64,000 nt of DNA from an uncultured Caryophanales bacterium (GCA_946628045.1 CAMOVZ010000005.1:31870-95869); one strand, 5' to 3'; shown: positions 52,847 through 63,062, numbered from the stretch's first letter. Notes: generated by a model not told the origin, from the letters alone. Program-made: numbers and translations.

Positions 52847-53842
52847 ATCTAATTTATTTTGTAATTCTTTTAAAGTCATTAAGAATTCATTAGTCTTTTT
52901 AATTTCTGCATCTAACTTATCATAATCTGCAGTATTTTCAAGTTCTAACTCACTAACAACTTCTTTCTTCTCAATACCATATATTGGAGAAATAATTGGA
53001 CTACTTTTGAATCTCTTAACTTCAGGAGTAACTTCTACTTTAGTTTTTATAGTATTAAAGTCATCTAAAACTACCTTTTCCTCTAACTCATCTTCGCTAA
53101 CTACATTAGAAATCATAAATGGTTCAGTAACAGGACTAGTTTCCTTACCAACTCGCATTTCTAATTCACTAATACTTATAGGTTCATTACCTTCATCTTT
53201 ATATTGAGTAAGTTCATTAGCTTCATACATTTCTTTACTCTTTTTAACTAATTCCTCTAAACTAATAATAGCATTTTCTTCTTGTTCTACTTCATAATTA
53301 GTTAAACTACTATTTTCAACTACTTCTTCTACTTTTTCTTCTTGTTCTTTTAACTCTTCTGTAATCTTATGTAATTCTTCCCTAGCTTCACTAATATCAG
53401 GTTCAATAGAAGTATATTCTATATCTTCTTCCTTTATATCTTTAATTGGTTCTAATACCTCTGTTGTAGGTGTAAATAATTGTTCTTTTACTTCTTTACT
53501 TACTTCTTCTACAATCTTTTTTATATCTTCTTTTTCTTCTATTATTTCAGGTTCCATTACTTCTTGTATAGGCTCTATTTTTTCTTCTTTTATATTATCT
53601 TCTTCATCTGTAATAGCTTCTACTTGTAAAACAGGTTCCTTTATCTCTTCTTCTAAAGGTATTTCTACTTCTTCTTTTATTTGTTCAACTAGTTTATTTA
53701 ACTCTTTGGTATTATGTCTTTTTCTACCTCTATCATTATGTTTTTCTACTAAATAAATAATGAAACATAAAAGACATGCTACTGCTGCAACGATATAGAC
53801 AACAATAATTTCCTTTGATGTTAAAAATTCTACTATATCCAT
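52844..53842 (-). CDS. Membrane-anchored acidic coiled-coil-rich protein
   Basis: 332 residues. A short N-terminus is followed by one membrane helix (about residues 11-31), a basic stretch (KHNDRGRKRHN) indicating that the rest is cytoplasmic, and ~280 Glu/Lys/Val-rich residues. Several phrases look like imperfect repeats (VLQVEAITDEEDN, EPIQEVMEPEIIEE, VLEPIKDIKEEDIE). The last ~25 residues (DYDKLDAEIKKTNEFLMTLKELQNKLD) look like a coiled coil. It may be a cell-division or cell-shape scaffold, but no family is recognised. Confidence 0.6.
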   Translation of the reverse strand: MDIVEFLTSKEIIVVYIVAAVACLLCFIIYLVEKHNDRGRKRHNTKELNKLVEQIKEEVEIPLEEEIKEPVLQVEAITDEEDNIKEEKIEPIQEVMEPEIIEEKEDIKKIVEEVSKEVKEQLFTPTTEVLEPIKDIKEEDIEYTSIEPDISEAREELHKITEELKEQEEKVEEVVENSSLTNYEVEQEENAIISLEELVKKSKEMYEANELTQYKDEGNEPISISELEMRVGKETSPVTEPFMISNVVSEDELEEKVVLDDFNTIKTKVEVTPEVKRFKSSPIISPIYGIEKKEVVSELELENTADYDKLDAEIKKTNEFLMTLKELQNKLD

Positions 53843-54038
53843 TTTTACTACACCTCCATATTAGTTTATCACAACTAATAAATCATGACTTAAATAAAAC
53901 TAATTTTATTTAGTAATTGACAACACTTTTTACAAACTTTTATATATGTTCGATTATATCTAGTGGACAATTCTCTTACCAAAATCATAATAACATATTT
54001 TTAGTTATAATGTATATATTTTTTTAATAAAATTTACT

Positions 54039-55337
54039 ATGAAAAATACTTTTTTTAAATCAACAATTATTTTGTTAATTGGAGGACTACTTACTAAGAT
54101 ATTAGGTATGATTATTAAGATAGTTATATCTAGACTTATAGGTACAAAAGGATTAGGTATTTATATGTTAATATTACCTACTTTTACTCTATTAATTAGT
54201 CTAAGTAATTTTAGTTTTCCTCTAGCTTTATCAAAATTAATTTCAGAAGAAAAAAGAAATAATAAAAGACTAGTATTTTCCAATATACCAGTCATAATGT
54301 TTATAAATATATTATTAATTATTTTAATAATAATATTATCTCCTATTATTAGTAAAAACCTACTTCATAATGAAGATACTTATATTGCTATTTTATCTAT
54401 GTCCTTAGTAATACCATTCACTTCAATATCTAGTATATGTAGAAGTTATTTCTTTGGAAAACAAAAAATGTTACCTCACGTATTATCTAATATTATAGAA
54501 GATATAGTAAGATTAATTATAATGATAATAGGAATACCTATAATAAAACCATTAGGTATAAAATACATAATTACTTTTATTATATTATCAAATATAATTA
54601 GTGAAATAGTATCTACTATTATATTAATAATATTCCTACCTAAAAATATCCATATAACTAAAAAAGATATAATACCTAATAAAACTTATATAAAAGAAAC
54701 ATTAAATATATGTATACCTAATACAACAAGTAGACTAATAGGTAGTATCGGTTTCTTTTTAGAACCTATTATATTAACTAATTTATTATTAAATAATTAT
54801 TCAAGTAGTTATATAACTACAGAGTATGGAATTATTTCAGGATATGTTATACCATTAATACTTCTACCATCATTTTTTACATTAGCCTTATCTCAAAGTA
54901 TATTACCAATAATATCTAAATATAGTGTTAATAAGAATATCATTGGTATCAAGAAGAAAACTAATCAAGTAATTTTCTTATCTCTATTAATAGGATTACC
55001 AGTAACTATATTTCTAGTTATAAAAGGTGAATTATTATTAAATCTAATTTATCATACAAATAAAGGAATTATATATTTAAAAATATTAGCACCAATATGT
55101 CTTCTACAATATATACAGTCACCCCTATCTAGTATATTAGATGCATTAAATAAATCTAAAGATAATTTAAAAGTAACTATTCTAGGAACATTAATTAGAA
55201 CACTATCTCTTATAATATTTAGCAATAAAGGAATATATTCATTAATTATTTCTATATCTTTAAATATACTAATAACTACATTTTATTTAATAAAAAAAGT
55301 AAGATATTATCTTACTTATTATCAGTCAACATTTTAA
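54039..55337 (+). CDS. spoVB: SpoVB-like polysaccharide/lipid flippase (MOP superfamily)
   Basis: 432 residues with about twelve to fourteen helices. The N-terminus (STIILLIGGLLTKILGMIIKIVISRLIGTKGLGIYML) and the ALSKLISEE and SSICRSYFFGKQKM segments are typical of SpoVB, the MATE-like flippase needed for the spore cortex in Bacillus; MurJ-type lipid II transport is the related general role. No Shine-Dalgarno sequence is seen; a TATAAT lies about 30 bases before the ATG. It is a + gene among - genes, and its end overlaps the convergent gene by 26 bases. Confidence 0.82.
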   Translation: MKNTFFKSTIILLIGGLLTKILGMIIKIVISRLIGTKGLGIYMLILPTFTLLISLSNFSFPLALSKLISEEKRNNKRLVFSNIPVIMFINILLIILIIILSPIISKNLLHNEDTYIAILSMSLVIPFTSISSICRSYFFGKQKMLPHVLSNIIEDIVRLIIMIIGIPIIKPLGIKYIITFIILSNIISEIVSTIILIIFLPKNIHITKKDIIPNKTYIKETLNICIPNTTSRLIGSIGFFLEPIILTNLLLNNYSSSYITTEYGIISGYVIPLILLPSFFTLALSQSILPIISKYSVNKNIIGIKKKTNQVIFLSLLIGLPVTIFLVIKGELLLNLIYHTNKGIIYLKILAPICLLQYIQSPLSSILDALNKSKDNLKVTILGTLIRTLSLIIFSNKGIYSLIISISLNILITTFYLIKKVRYYLTYYQSTF

Positions 55338-55896
55338 CATTTGATTTAAATGGTTCACGTGATTCTACATCTTTAATTATTACATCACCATGTACAATTA
55401 GGATAGATTCTACAAATTCTAATCTCTCACTAAAAATATTTTTTACTTCATTTGTAGTTAAACGATATTTTTTAGCTACTGCTAATTCACTTTCTCCATT
55501 TAAAATATCTAAGAATATAGCATTATTTAAGTCCTTATTTTCCTTCATTTCTTCAATTACTTGGAACATGGCTTTATATTTATCTTTATCTTCTTCTTCA
55601 TTCATAACTTCGTCAATTCCAGATAAACTTCTTAATGCAACTTCTTCATGTTCATTACGATTTAATCCTAAAGTCATATTAACTTCATTAATTAAACTTT
55701 CTTCAGTAGTGTTATCTTCATTATCTAAAATATTACTAACACATACACTAACAATATCCATATATAGATTTTCTACTACATTAGGTTTTACTTTGTGATA
55801 AACACTTTTAATCATAGACATTTGTTTACTAGTTAATACCTTATTATCCTCTAATGATTTTAAATATTTACTTACTCTTTCATCTGCTTTTACCAT
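55312..55896 (-). CDS. Hypothetical protein with HTH-like segment
   Basis: 194 residues from the ATG at 55896 (GGAGG ribosome site), soluble and acidic. Most of it is helical. Residues near ESELAVAKKYRLTTNEVKNIFSERL resemble a sigma-70 region 4-like helix-turn-helix, and the start (ADERVSKYLKSLEDNKVLTSKQ) is conserved-looking. The last 26 bases overlap the 3' end of the opposite-strand spoVB. No known family recognised; a DNA-binding role is a guess. Confidence 0.55.
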   Translation of the reverse strand: MVKADERVSKYLKSLEDNKVLTSKQMSMIKSVYHKVKPNVVENLYMDIVSVCVSNILDNEDNTTEESLINEVNMTLGLNRNEHEEVALRSLSGIDEVMNEEEDKDKYKAMFQVIEEMKENKDLNNAIFLDILNGESELAVAKKYRLTTNEVKNIFSERLEFVESILIVHGDVIIKDVESREPFKSNVKMLTDNK

Positions 55897-55954
55897 AAAT
55901 CCTCCATTTAGTAAAAAATATACTAACATATATATTTTATATAATCAATACTTT

Positions 55955-57988
55955 TTAATTATAAATATACAATTCATGTTGAGCACGAGTACAAGCTACA
56001 TATAATAAATTTCTTTCATTCTTTTTATATGAATTATTTCTATTATTATAAACTATTACACTATCAAATTCTAATCCCTTAGAAACATAAGCTGGCATAA
56101 TAACTAAATCTTTATGAAAACTCTTAGTATTATGATCTACTAAACTTATTTCTAATTGATCTTTTAATAAATCATATAAGTTTTCTGCTTCTTTCATATC
56201 CTTAGTAATTACAGCAACACTCTTATATTCTCTTTTTAATTTAGTAATATCATCTATTAAACTAGTCTTTATATCTTCAATACCTTTTCTAATAATAACT
56301 GGTTTATTCATAGTTTTTCTAATCGCATTTACGTGATTTAAATTAAGTATTTTATTAGTATAATTAATAATTTCAGGAGATGATCTATAAGTTTTTAAAA
56401 GTTCTATATATTTAGTATCTCCTCTAAATAAATTAGATAATTCATCTAACGAATCATAATGATAATAAGGATTAATATTTTGATTAATATCTCCTAGTAT
56501 AGTAAAATCACACTTCTTAAATATTTCATTAATAATTATATATTGAAGTCTATTATAGTCTTGTGCCTCATCAATTACTACTTGTCTAATTACCCCATCA
56601 TATATAAACCCTTCAAGTCTACCTTTTAAATAAGCAAATACTAATGCATCTTCATAATTAATAGAATCAGTATCGATAAAACTATTTATAGTTTTAATAT
56701 CTAAATCAAATCTACAAAATTCAGATAAATAAAATTCTTTTAAAATAGATTTCAAATCATGTTTAAAATTACAGTTTTCATACATTAATTTTAAGTAAGT
56801 TGCCTTTTTCTTAGAACTACCTTTATAATTATTAGAACTTAATTTATCAGCCATTTCTTCCATTCTTTCAAATAAAGGCAATCTGTCATACTTATCATGT
56901 AACATACTATTTAAATCATCTTTCATAATATAGAATTTTTCATTCTCAGTAAATGAATCAGTAAAACAAGCATTATCTATAAAATTCTCTATAAAAGCAT
57001 CCAAATCATCTATTATTCTATCACTTTGTTTATATTCGACAAGTTCTGGATAAGTTTCTTTATAAGAATAATATCTAGAAACAAAATCAGTAAAATCTTC
57101 TACATGTTTATATTCTGTAATAAAGTTTTCTAAATAATCAGCAAAAGTAGTCTGTAGTGTATTAGCTTCACCCAGTGAAGGTAATACTTCTGAAATATAA
57201 TCAGTAAATACATTATTAGGAGAAAAAATAAGCACATTATTACTATTTAAATTCTCTAAACGATATAAAAGAAAAGCTATTCTATGAAGTGCCACTGTAG
57301 TTTTACCACTACCCGCAATACCTTGGACTATTAAGTTATTATCTTCTAAATTTCTAATTACTTTATTTTGTTCTTGTTGAATAGTATTAACCACATTCTT
57401 CATATGATCACTAGACTCAGTTGCAAGTACTTCTTGTAGAACTTCATCATCTATATTTAATGAATTATCAAATACACCAACTAATTTTTTATTTTCTATT
57501 TTATATTGTCTTTTTCTCTTTAATTCACCCGAATATATTCCACCTGGAGCACTATAACTACAAGGACCAGTCTCATAATCATAAAATAAACTACATATAG
57601 GACTTCTCCAATCATAAAGTATATTATTTTCATTCTTATCTTTTAAATATGTTAAAGACATATAAATATTATATATAGAGTTATCAGTACTATCTTTAAA
57701 TACAATTGATGCAAAATAAGGTTTATCTTTAATCATTTTAAGTCTTCTTAAATAATCTTGTTTACGAAAAAACTTATCTGCTTCTAATGCAGTTGCAGCT
57801 TTTACTTGAGTAATTTCACCATCATCAAAACTATTAGCCTCAGACCACATCATTTTCTTAAATTCTAGTAAATCCTCTTCCCCTACTTTAACATCACTAC
57901 ATAAGTTATTATAAGTCTCATCAAATAATTTATTTACTTTATCTAATATCTTTACTTCTTTTTTAAATTCTACTTCACTAATTGCCAT
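55955..57988 (-). CDS. helD: HelD-like UvrD/Rep-family helicase
   Basis: 677 residues, shorter than the ~774 of B. subtilis HelD. An N-terminal ~200-residue region of coiled helices contains WRSPICSLFYDYETGPCSYSAPGG-type sequence, then Walker A VQGIAGSGKTT (about 222-231), LIFSPNNVFTDYIS, Walker B VVIDEAQDYNRLQY, GDINQNINPY and a final LLYVACTRAQHEL motif. The HelD family associates with RNA polymerase and recycles stalled complexes. The specific RNA polymerase arms seem reduced here. Confidence 0.87.
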   Translation of the reverse strand: MAISEVEFKKEVKILDKVNKLFDETYNNLCSDVKVGEEDLLEFKKMMWSEANSFDDGEITQVKAATALEADKFFRKQDYLRRLKMIKDKPYFASIVFKDSTDNSIYNIYMSLTYLKDKNENNILYDWRSPICSLFYDYETGPCSYSAPGGIYSGELKRKRQYKIENKKLVGVFDNSLNIDDEVLQEVLATESSDHMKNVVNTIQQEQNKVIRNLEDNNLIVQGIAGSGKTTVALHRIAFLLYRLENLNSNNVLIFSPNNVFTDYISEVLPSLGEANTLQTTFADYLENFITEYKHVEDFTDFVSRYYSYKETYPELVEYKQSDRIIDDLDAFIENFIDNACFTDSFTENEKFYIMKDDLNSMLHDKYDRLPLFERMEEMADKLSSNNYKGSSKKKATYLKLMYENCNFKHDLKSILKEFYLSEFCRFDLDIKTINSFIDTDSINYEDALVFAYLKGRLEGFIYDGVIRQVVIDEAQDYNRLQYIIINEIFKKCDFTILGDINQNINPYYHYDSLDELSNLFRGDTKYIELLKTYRSSPEIINYTNKILNLNHVNAIRKTMNKPVIIRKGIEDIKTSLIDDITKLKREYKSVAVITKDMKEAENLYDLLKDQLEISLVDHNTKSFHKDLVIMPAYVSKGLEFDSVIVYNNRNNSYKKNERNLLYVACTRAQHELYIYN

Positions 57989-58018
57989 AAAAAAACCACC
58001 TTAGTCTATATAAATATA

Positions 58019-58052
58019 TCAAAAAAAAAGAAATGTTTCTATAAAGAAACAT
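58019..58052 (-). terminator. Intrinsic terminator after the DUF3267 gene
   Basis: An AATGTTTCT/AGAAACATT stem with a 4-nt loop, with a T run further on the - strand. Confidence 0.65.
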
Positions 58053-58063
58053 TAACTTTACAC

Positions 58064-58753
58064 TTATTTTAATATAGTAGTAATTAATCCTAATAATAAG
58101 AATGCTACTAAAATTATTATAGAAGTCTTAGTAACTTTAAACTTCTTAAGATTTTTAAATTCAAAATCTTTTTCTTTATAATCTTTAACTTCCACTAATT
58201 TTAAAAATATACTTTTCTTTTTAGTTAAATCTTCACTAGATATAATTACAAACTCATCAGGATTACCACTTTCACTATATGTAAAATCTTTAGGTAATCT
58301 TAAAAAATATATAAACATAGCCAAGTCCATTGAAGCACCACTTAAATTTATTATTGATAAAAATACTAATAATGGAATATTAAATATAATACCAATAATA
58401 TAAGTAATAACACCAATTACCATAAAAGGCATTTGTAGTGAAATAAGTATATTTTTCTTAGTTAATTTACTATATGCCATAGCATAAAATATACCCTTTT
58501 CAAGTTCTATTCCATAAGTAATATACTTACGTTTAGTACCTCCTAAAAAATAACCAACTCCATGAAGAAATTCATGTAACATTAAATATAAAATCATAAG
58601 TAAGAATACTAAAAACCAATTATTAAATTGAAATATACTTATTTTAAAACTTAATGCAACAGCTCCAAATAATATAACAATTAATATGCAAAGTATATTA
58701 GCTGTAAGTAAATTCATTTTATAAACATAAGTTTTTTTATTTGTTATACTCAT
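58064..58753 (-). CDS. DUF3267 family putative membrane zinc metalloprotease
   Basis: 229 residues with four to five helices. The metal motif is in LMLHEFLHGVGYFLGG, an HExxH at the end of a membrane helix, as in DUF3267 proteins and similar to site-2-type proteases. A soluble segment (residues about 150-205) precedes a last helix near the C-terminus. It overlaps the phosphohexomutase gene by 17 bases, so the two are co-translated. The substrate is unknown. Confidence 0.75.
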   Translation of the reverse strand: MSITNKKTYVYKMNLLTANILCILIVILFGAVALSFKISIFQFNNWFLVFLLMILYLMLHEFLHGVGYFLGGTKRKYITYGIELEKGIFYAMAYSKLTKKNILISLQMPFMVIGVITYIIGIIFNIPLLVFLSIINLSGASMDLAMFIYFLRLPKDFTYSESGNPDEFVIISSEDLTKKKSIFLKLVEVKDYKEKDFEFKNLKKFKVTKTSIIILVAFLLLGLITTILK

Positions 58754-60122
58754 TTATAACACCTCTAAATTCATCTTCTATTTCTTTTAATCTTTCCATA
58801 CTTGTAGCTTCAAATCTAGCAGTAATATTAGGGCCAGTATTAGAGCATCTAACAAGAGCCCATCCGTCTTTAAAATTAACTCTAACACCATCTATATCAA
58901 TATAAGAATAACCTTTTTCTTTTACATATTCTTTTATTCTTTCTACTACACTAAATTTTATATTATCATCTGAATGATATTTTTCTTCTTCATCACTATA
59001 ATAAGTATTAATACCACCTAATAATTCTTCTACACTCTTATCAGTATTAGAAAGTATTTCTAAAAGACGAAGTCCTGCATACATTCCACTATCAAACCCA
59101 GGCCATCTATCATTAAAATAAACATGTCCAGACAACTCTCCTCCAAATGGTAAATTATCTTCTAATACTTTAGCTTTAGTATATGAATTACCTGTTCTAT
59201 AACAAATACCTTCTCCACCTAAACGTTCTATCTCATCACTTAAACTCTTAGAACATTTAACATCATATAAGAATCTTTTATTGCTAACTTTATTAATAAT
59301 ATCCCTAATAATTATAATCATATATATATCAGTAGGAATAAACTTACCATTACTAGTAACAACTCCTAATCTATCTCCATCGCCATCAAAACTTATCCCA
59401 ACGTCTGCCCCAGTTTCTAATACTTTATTTTTTAATTGAGATAAATTTTCTTCAACACAAGGATCAGGATGATGATTAGGAAAAGTACCATCATTCTCTT
59501 CGTTAATAATTATTAAATCCATTGGATATAATGAATATATTTTTCTAACAAAACTAGAACAAGCCCCATTAGCAGGATCTACTACTACTTTTAATTTTCT
59601 AGAACCAAACTTTAAATTATTTTTATATAAATCAATATAATCAGGGAAAATATCTACTCTTTCTATATTACCAATACCATAAATAAAATTATTTTCTTTT
59701 AATTCATTATAAAAATTTTGAATCTCTTGACCTTTACAATTACCTTTTTTATCAAAAGCAAATTTAAATCCATTATCGTCTTTAGGATTATGAGAAGCTG
59801 TTACCATAACACCACTAGGTATTCCTAGTTTAATACAAGCATAATAATACATTGGTGTAGTACATAACTCTAAACTAACAACATCAACCCCAGTACTTAA
59901 AATACCTTTCATTAAAGCAATATAAAGGTTAGGAGAAGAAAGTCTATTGTCATGACCAATAACACATTTTTTAAATCCTAATCTTTGTATATGACTACCA
60001 AAACCTAATCCAAAAGTATAAGCAGTATCCTCATCTAATTCACTTGGATATACTCCTCTAACATCATATCCTCTAAATATATTTTTCTTTAAATCTTCTT
60101 TATATTTATAATTTAATTCCAT
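58737..60122 (-). CDS. manB: Phosphomannomutase/phosphoglucomutase
   Basis: 461 residues. The four alpha-D-phosphohexomutase motifs are in order: the phosphoserine loop VTASHNPKDDNG, the metal loop SFDGDGDRLGV, the sugar loop GGELSGHVYFND, and the phosphate loop RCSNTGPNITARFE. An Arg-Gly start (GYDVRGVYPSEL) is typical of bifunctional PMM/PGM. It supplies hexose 1-phosphates for envelope polysaccharides. The symbol is a choice among manB, pgcA and similar; the sugar preference is unproven. Confidence 0.9.
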   Translation of the reverse strand: MELNYKYKEDLKKNIFRGYDVRGVYPSELDEDTAYTFGLGFGSHIQRLGFKKCVIGHDNRLSSPNLYIALMKGILSTGVDVVSLELCTTPMYYYACIKLGIPSGVMVTASHNPKDDNGFKFAFDKKGNCKGQEIQNFYNELKENNFIYGIGNIERVDIFPDYIDLYKNNLKFGSRKLKVVVDPANGACSSFVRKIYSLYPMDLIIINEENDGTFPNHHPDPCVEENLSQLKNKVLETGADVGISFDGDGDRLGVVTSNGKFIPTDIYMIIIIRDIINKVSNKRFLYDVKCSKSLSDEIERLGGEGICYRTGNSYTKAKVLEDNLPFGGELSGHVYFNDRWPGFDSGMYAGLRLLEILSNTDKSVEELLGGINTYYSDEEEKYHSDDNIKFSVVERIKEYVKEKGYSYIDIDGVRVNFKDGWALVRCSNTGPNITARFEATSMERLKEIEDEFRGVINEYNK

Positions 60123-60131
60123 ACTATCACC

Positions 60132-60857
60132 CTACTTTTTATTTTTTATTTTTACTAATTTAATTGTCTTATTATATTGTTCATCCATATATTCTTTAAT
60201 TTTAATAATATTAACATTAAAATTAATATGTGGATATGCCTTTAATATTCTCTTATAAAATAAACTATACTTATTTAATGATTTAGCTACTTGTTCTTTA
60301 ACTACTTTAGTAGCATCTTTATTAGCATATTTTTTAGTATCAATATTTAACTTAGAAATAATAAATGTAGATATAACTGCATCCGATATAATTATAATAA
60401 AGAAAATACTACCTAAAACAATAATCATATTATTACTAAACGATAATAATAAATTATTAAATATTGGATGAAAATACTTAGTAATTAATACTCCACCTAT
60501 ACCAAACAATAAACTATTCTTTAAACAAATTCTACCATTAATATTAAAACTCTCATGTGAATAATCCCACCATCTTAATTTAAATATTTTTTCCATTAAT
60601 AAACTAGCAAAATATTCAACTAAAGAACATATAACCATACTAAGTACAAATAATACTATAATATCATTCTTATATTTATCTAATAGATTAACCATTATAA
60701 TAGCACCAAAACCAAATACAGGAATATATGGTCCTATTAAATAACCACGTGAAGGATTAAATTTTTTAGTATATGCAAAACATGCAATTACCTCAATAAT
60801 ATATCCTAATACAGAATAAAAGAAAAATATTAAAAATAAATACATAAAATTATACAT
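60132..60857 (-). CDS. Putative ABC-transporter permease-like membrane protein (CmpB family)
   Basis: 241 residues, five or six helices. The N-terminal stretch FFFYSVLGYIIEVIACFAYTKKFNPSRGYLIGPYIPVFGFGA and the later EKIFKLRWWDYSHESFNINGRICLKNSLLFGIGG are the signature of the family annotated as putative ABC-transporter type IV (CmpB), widespread in Firmicutes with no proven substrate. A cytoplasmic Lys-rich C-terminus follows. No ATPase gene is adjacent. Confidence 0.82.
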   Translation of the reverse strand: MYNFMYLFLIFFFYSVLGYIIEVIACFAYTKKFNPSRGYLIGPYIPVFGFGAIIMVNLLDKYKNDIIVLFVLSMVICSLVEYFASLLMEKIFKLRWWDYSHESFNINGRICLKNSLLFGIGGVLITKYFHPIFNNLLLSFSNNMIIVLGSIFFIIIISDAVISTFIISKLNIDTKKYANKDATKVVKEQVAKSLNKYSLFYKRILKAYPHINFNVNIIKIKEYMDEQYNKTIKLVKIKNKK

Positions 60858-60905
60858 AATATCACCTATTATCTATTATTATTATATTATACTTTTTAGA
60901 ACAAT

Positions 60906-60934
60906 AAAAGAAAAAATAGGACAATTATCCTATT
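60906..60934 (-). terminator. Intrinsic terminator after the small multidrug-export-like gene
   Basis: An AATAGGA/TCCTATT stem with a 6-nt loop, followed on the - strand by TTTTTC. Confidence 0.7.
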
Positions 60935-61437
60935 ATAAACTTTAATAGTCCAAAAGATATAGCCATCATTATAAGACTAGCCATTATTATACCTATCATA
61001 GCTGCTAAAAAAGCTTTTTTTCTATTCATCTCTAAACAAGCTGCTATTAAACACCCTGTCCAAGCACCAGTTCCAGGAAGTGGTATACCTACGAATAATA
61101 CAAGACCCCAGAAACCAAACTTTTCTATTTGACCTTTATGTTTATCTACTTTCTTATCTAACCATTTAGCTATTCCTTTAAAATGTTTACTTTTTCTCAT
61201 ACAATCAAGTATCCAATTTATTAACCATAAAATAAATGGTACTGGAATAATATTTCCTATTATACATATTATATAACTTTTAATAGGATCTAATCCTAAT
61301 AAACTAGCAGCAAGCAATCCTCCACGAAGTTCAAGTATTGGCATTAATGAAATAATAAAAACTACTATTTCTTTTCCAAAAGGGATTCCATTAAAACCAC
61401 TAAATAACGAAAGTAACCATCCTACAATATTTTCCAT
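60925..61437 (-). CDS. Small multidrug-export (Sm_multidrug_ex) family membrane protein
   Basis: 170 residues with four helices. PILELRGGLLAA near residue 34 and the pair GLVLFVGIPLPGTGAWTGCLIAACLEM are the family signature, with an interhelical basic loop (WLDKKVDKHKG). The family name suggests drug export but direct evidence is slight. It lies 8 bases after the pyrophosphatase gene and is probably co-transcribed with it. Confidence 0.82.
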   Translation of the reverse strand: MENIVGWLLSLFSGFNGIPFGKEIVVFIISLMPILELRGGLLAASLLGLDPIKSYIICIIGNIIPVPFILWLINWILDCMRKSKHFKGIAKWLDKKVDKHKGQIEKFGFWGLVLFVGIPLPGTGAWTGCLIAACLEMNRKKAFLAAMIGIIMASLIMMAISFGLLKFIIG

Positions 61438-61445
61438 AAATCCTC

Positions 61446-63062
61446 CTAATTTTCAAGTATACTCATAATTTGAGGTATAACGTGTTTTTTACGTGATACA
61501 CATCCTTCAACAAAATACCCTTCTTCTATATTATCTTGATATACTAATTCCATAATATTTTTACCTTTTGTATTATAAATAACATAGCTACCATTTTTAA
61601 TAATATCAGTTACATATAAAGCTACTAATGCATAATTATTAGCTTCACTTACTTTATCTAAAACCTTTACATATTCATCTAATTCACTACTAATTTCATC
61701 AAAATTCATAGTAAAGAATTGCCCTACTGCAAAATTCTTATCATTAACAGTATATAATTTATAATCATTATATAATACATCTTCTTTATCCATACCATCT
61801 AATGAAGTACCAGCTTTTAATAAACTCATACCATATTTTTCGTAATCAATAGATAAAATCTTAGATAAACCATCTACTGCTTCTCTATCTTTATCAGTAG
61901 CTGTTGGACTCTTTAATATCAATGTATCTGATAAAATACCACTTATTAAAGCACCAGCAATATTTTTAGGAATTAAAACATTTTTTTCTTTATACAAATT
62001 ATAAACTATAGTACAAGTACTTCCTACCGCCATATTTCTAAAATTAATAGGATTATTAGTAGTAATACTTCCTAAATTATGATGATCTATTATTTCTTGT
62101 ATTTCAGCTTCATCTAATCCATCTACACTTTGTAATTTTTCATTATGATCCATTAATATTACTTTTTTAGGATTATAATCAGATAAGTCAGTAATTCTAA
62201 GTAATCCTAAACACTTATTATTTTTATCTACAACAGGATAATTAGTATGTTTTAATTTATTATTAATATCAATAACATCACTAACAAAATCTGTTTCTAT
62301 AAACTTAGTTGGATTATATGCACGTAACATAGTTTTAATATAATTAGTAAGTGATACTAGTTTAGATACTCTATAAGTATCATAATTAGTACGTATAATA
62401 TTAACTCCATTATTTTTAGCTATTTCTATATGTTCATCTTTAATAAATGATCCATTAGTAAGAATAATTAATTTAACACGAGAAGTTACTGCATATTCTA
62501 TAACACTATGTCTATCACCAACTATTAAAATATCATCTTCACTTAATATTACATTAGACATAAAAGTACTACTTCTATAAGCAGCTACTAATAATTTACC
62601 TTTTATTTCATCACTACATCTAACTACTTCACTAGCCTCTAATACTTTACATAGATTATCATATGATGTATCCAAATCTTCCCCATTTTCATTAATCATT
62701 ACATGAGATAAATCTTTTAATGTAATAAGTCCTTCAAAATAACCATTTTCATTAGCTACAGGTAAACCAGTTTGTCCTTCCTTTAACATTAATTGATATC
62801 CATCATATATACTATCAATATCTTTTAAATAAAAACCTTTATGATAATTAACATCTTTTAATTGTAATTTAACATCATTCAAATATTTAGGTTCTTCTAA
62901 TTTAAAATATTTAAGAGCATAAAGAGTTTCTTTATTAAGATCACCTAATATTCTAGCCTCTGTATTAAAACCCAATTCATTCTTTAAATAACTATATCCT
63001 ATAGCAGACATAACTGCATCTGTATCAGGTTTTTTATGACCAAAAATCAAAGTCTTTTTCAT
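61446..63062 (-). CDS. ppaC: Manganese-dependent inorganic pyrophosphatase with CBS/DRTGG regulatory insert
   Basis: 538 residues from the ATG at 63062; a GTG three codons earlier lies in the GAGGGG ribosome site. The first DHH part has FGHKKPDTDAVMSAIGY. A long insert (about residues 70-290) holds two CBS-like segments (LPVANENGYFEGLITLKDL, YPVVDKNNKCLGLLRITDL) around a DRTGG-like domain. The DHH-DHHA2 half continues with ILMDHNE, EIIDHHNLGSI and the STCTIV site. Such CBS-PPases hydrolyse pyrophosphate and are regulated by adenine nucleotides, in some cases by diadenosine polyphosphates. Confidence 0.92.
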   Translation of the reverse strand: MKKTLIFGHKKPDTDAVMSAIGYSYLKNELGFNTEARILGDLNKETLYALKYFKLEEPKYLNDVKLQLKDVNYHKGFYLKDIDSIYDGYQLMLKEGQTGLPVANENGYFEGLITLKDLSHVMINENGEDLDTSYDNLCKVLEASEVVRCSDEIKGKLLVAAYRSSTFMSNVILSEDDILIVGDRHSVIEYAVTSRVKLIILTNGSFIKDEHIEIAKNNGVNIIRTNYDTYRVSKLVSLTNYIKTMLRAYNPTKFIETDFVSDVIDINNKLKHTNYPVVDKNNKCLGLLRITDLSDYNPKKVILMDHNEKLQSVDGLDEAEIQEIIDHHNLGSITTNNPINFRNMAVGSTCTIVYNLYKEKNVLIPKNIAGALISGILSDTLILKSPTATDKDREAVDGLSKILSIDYEKYGMSLLKAGTSLDGMDKEDVLYNDYKLYTVNDKNFAVGQFFTMNFDEISSELDEYVKVLDKVSEANNYALVALYVTDIIKNGSYVIYNTKGKNIMELVYQDNIEEGYFVEGCVSRKKHVIPQIMSILEN

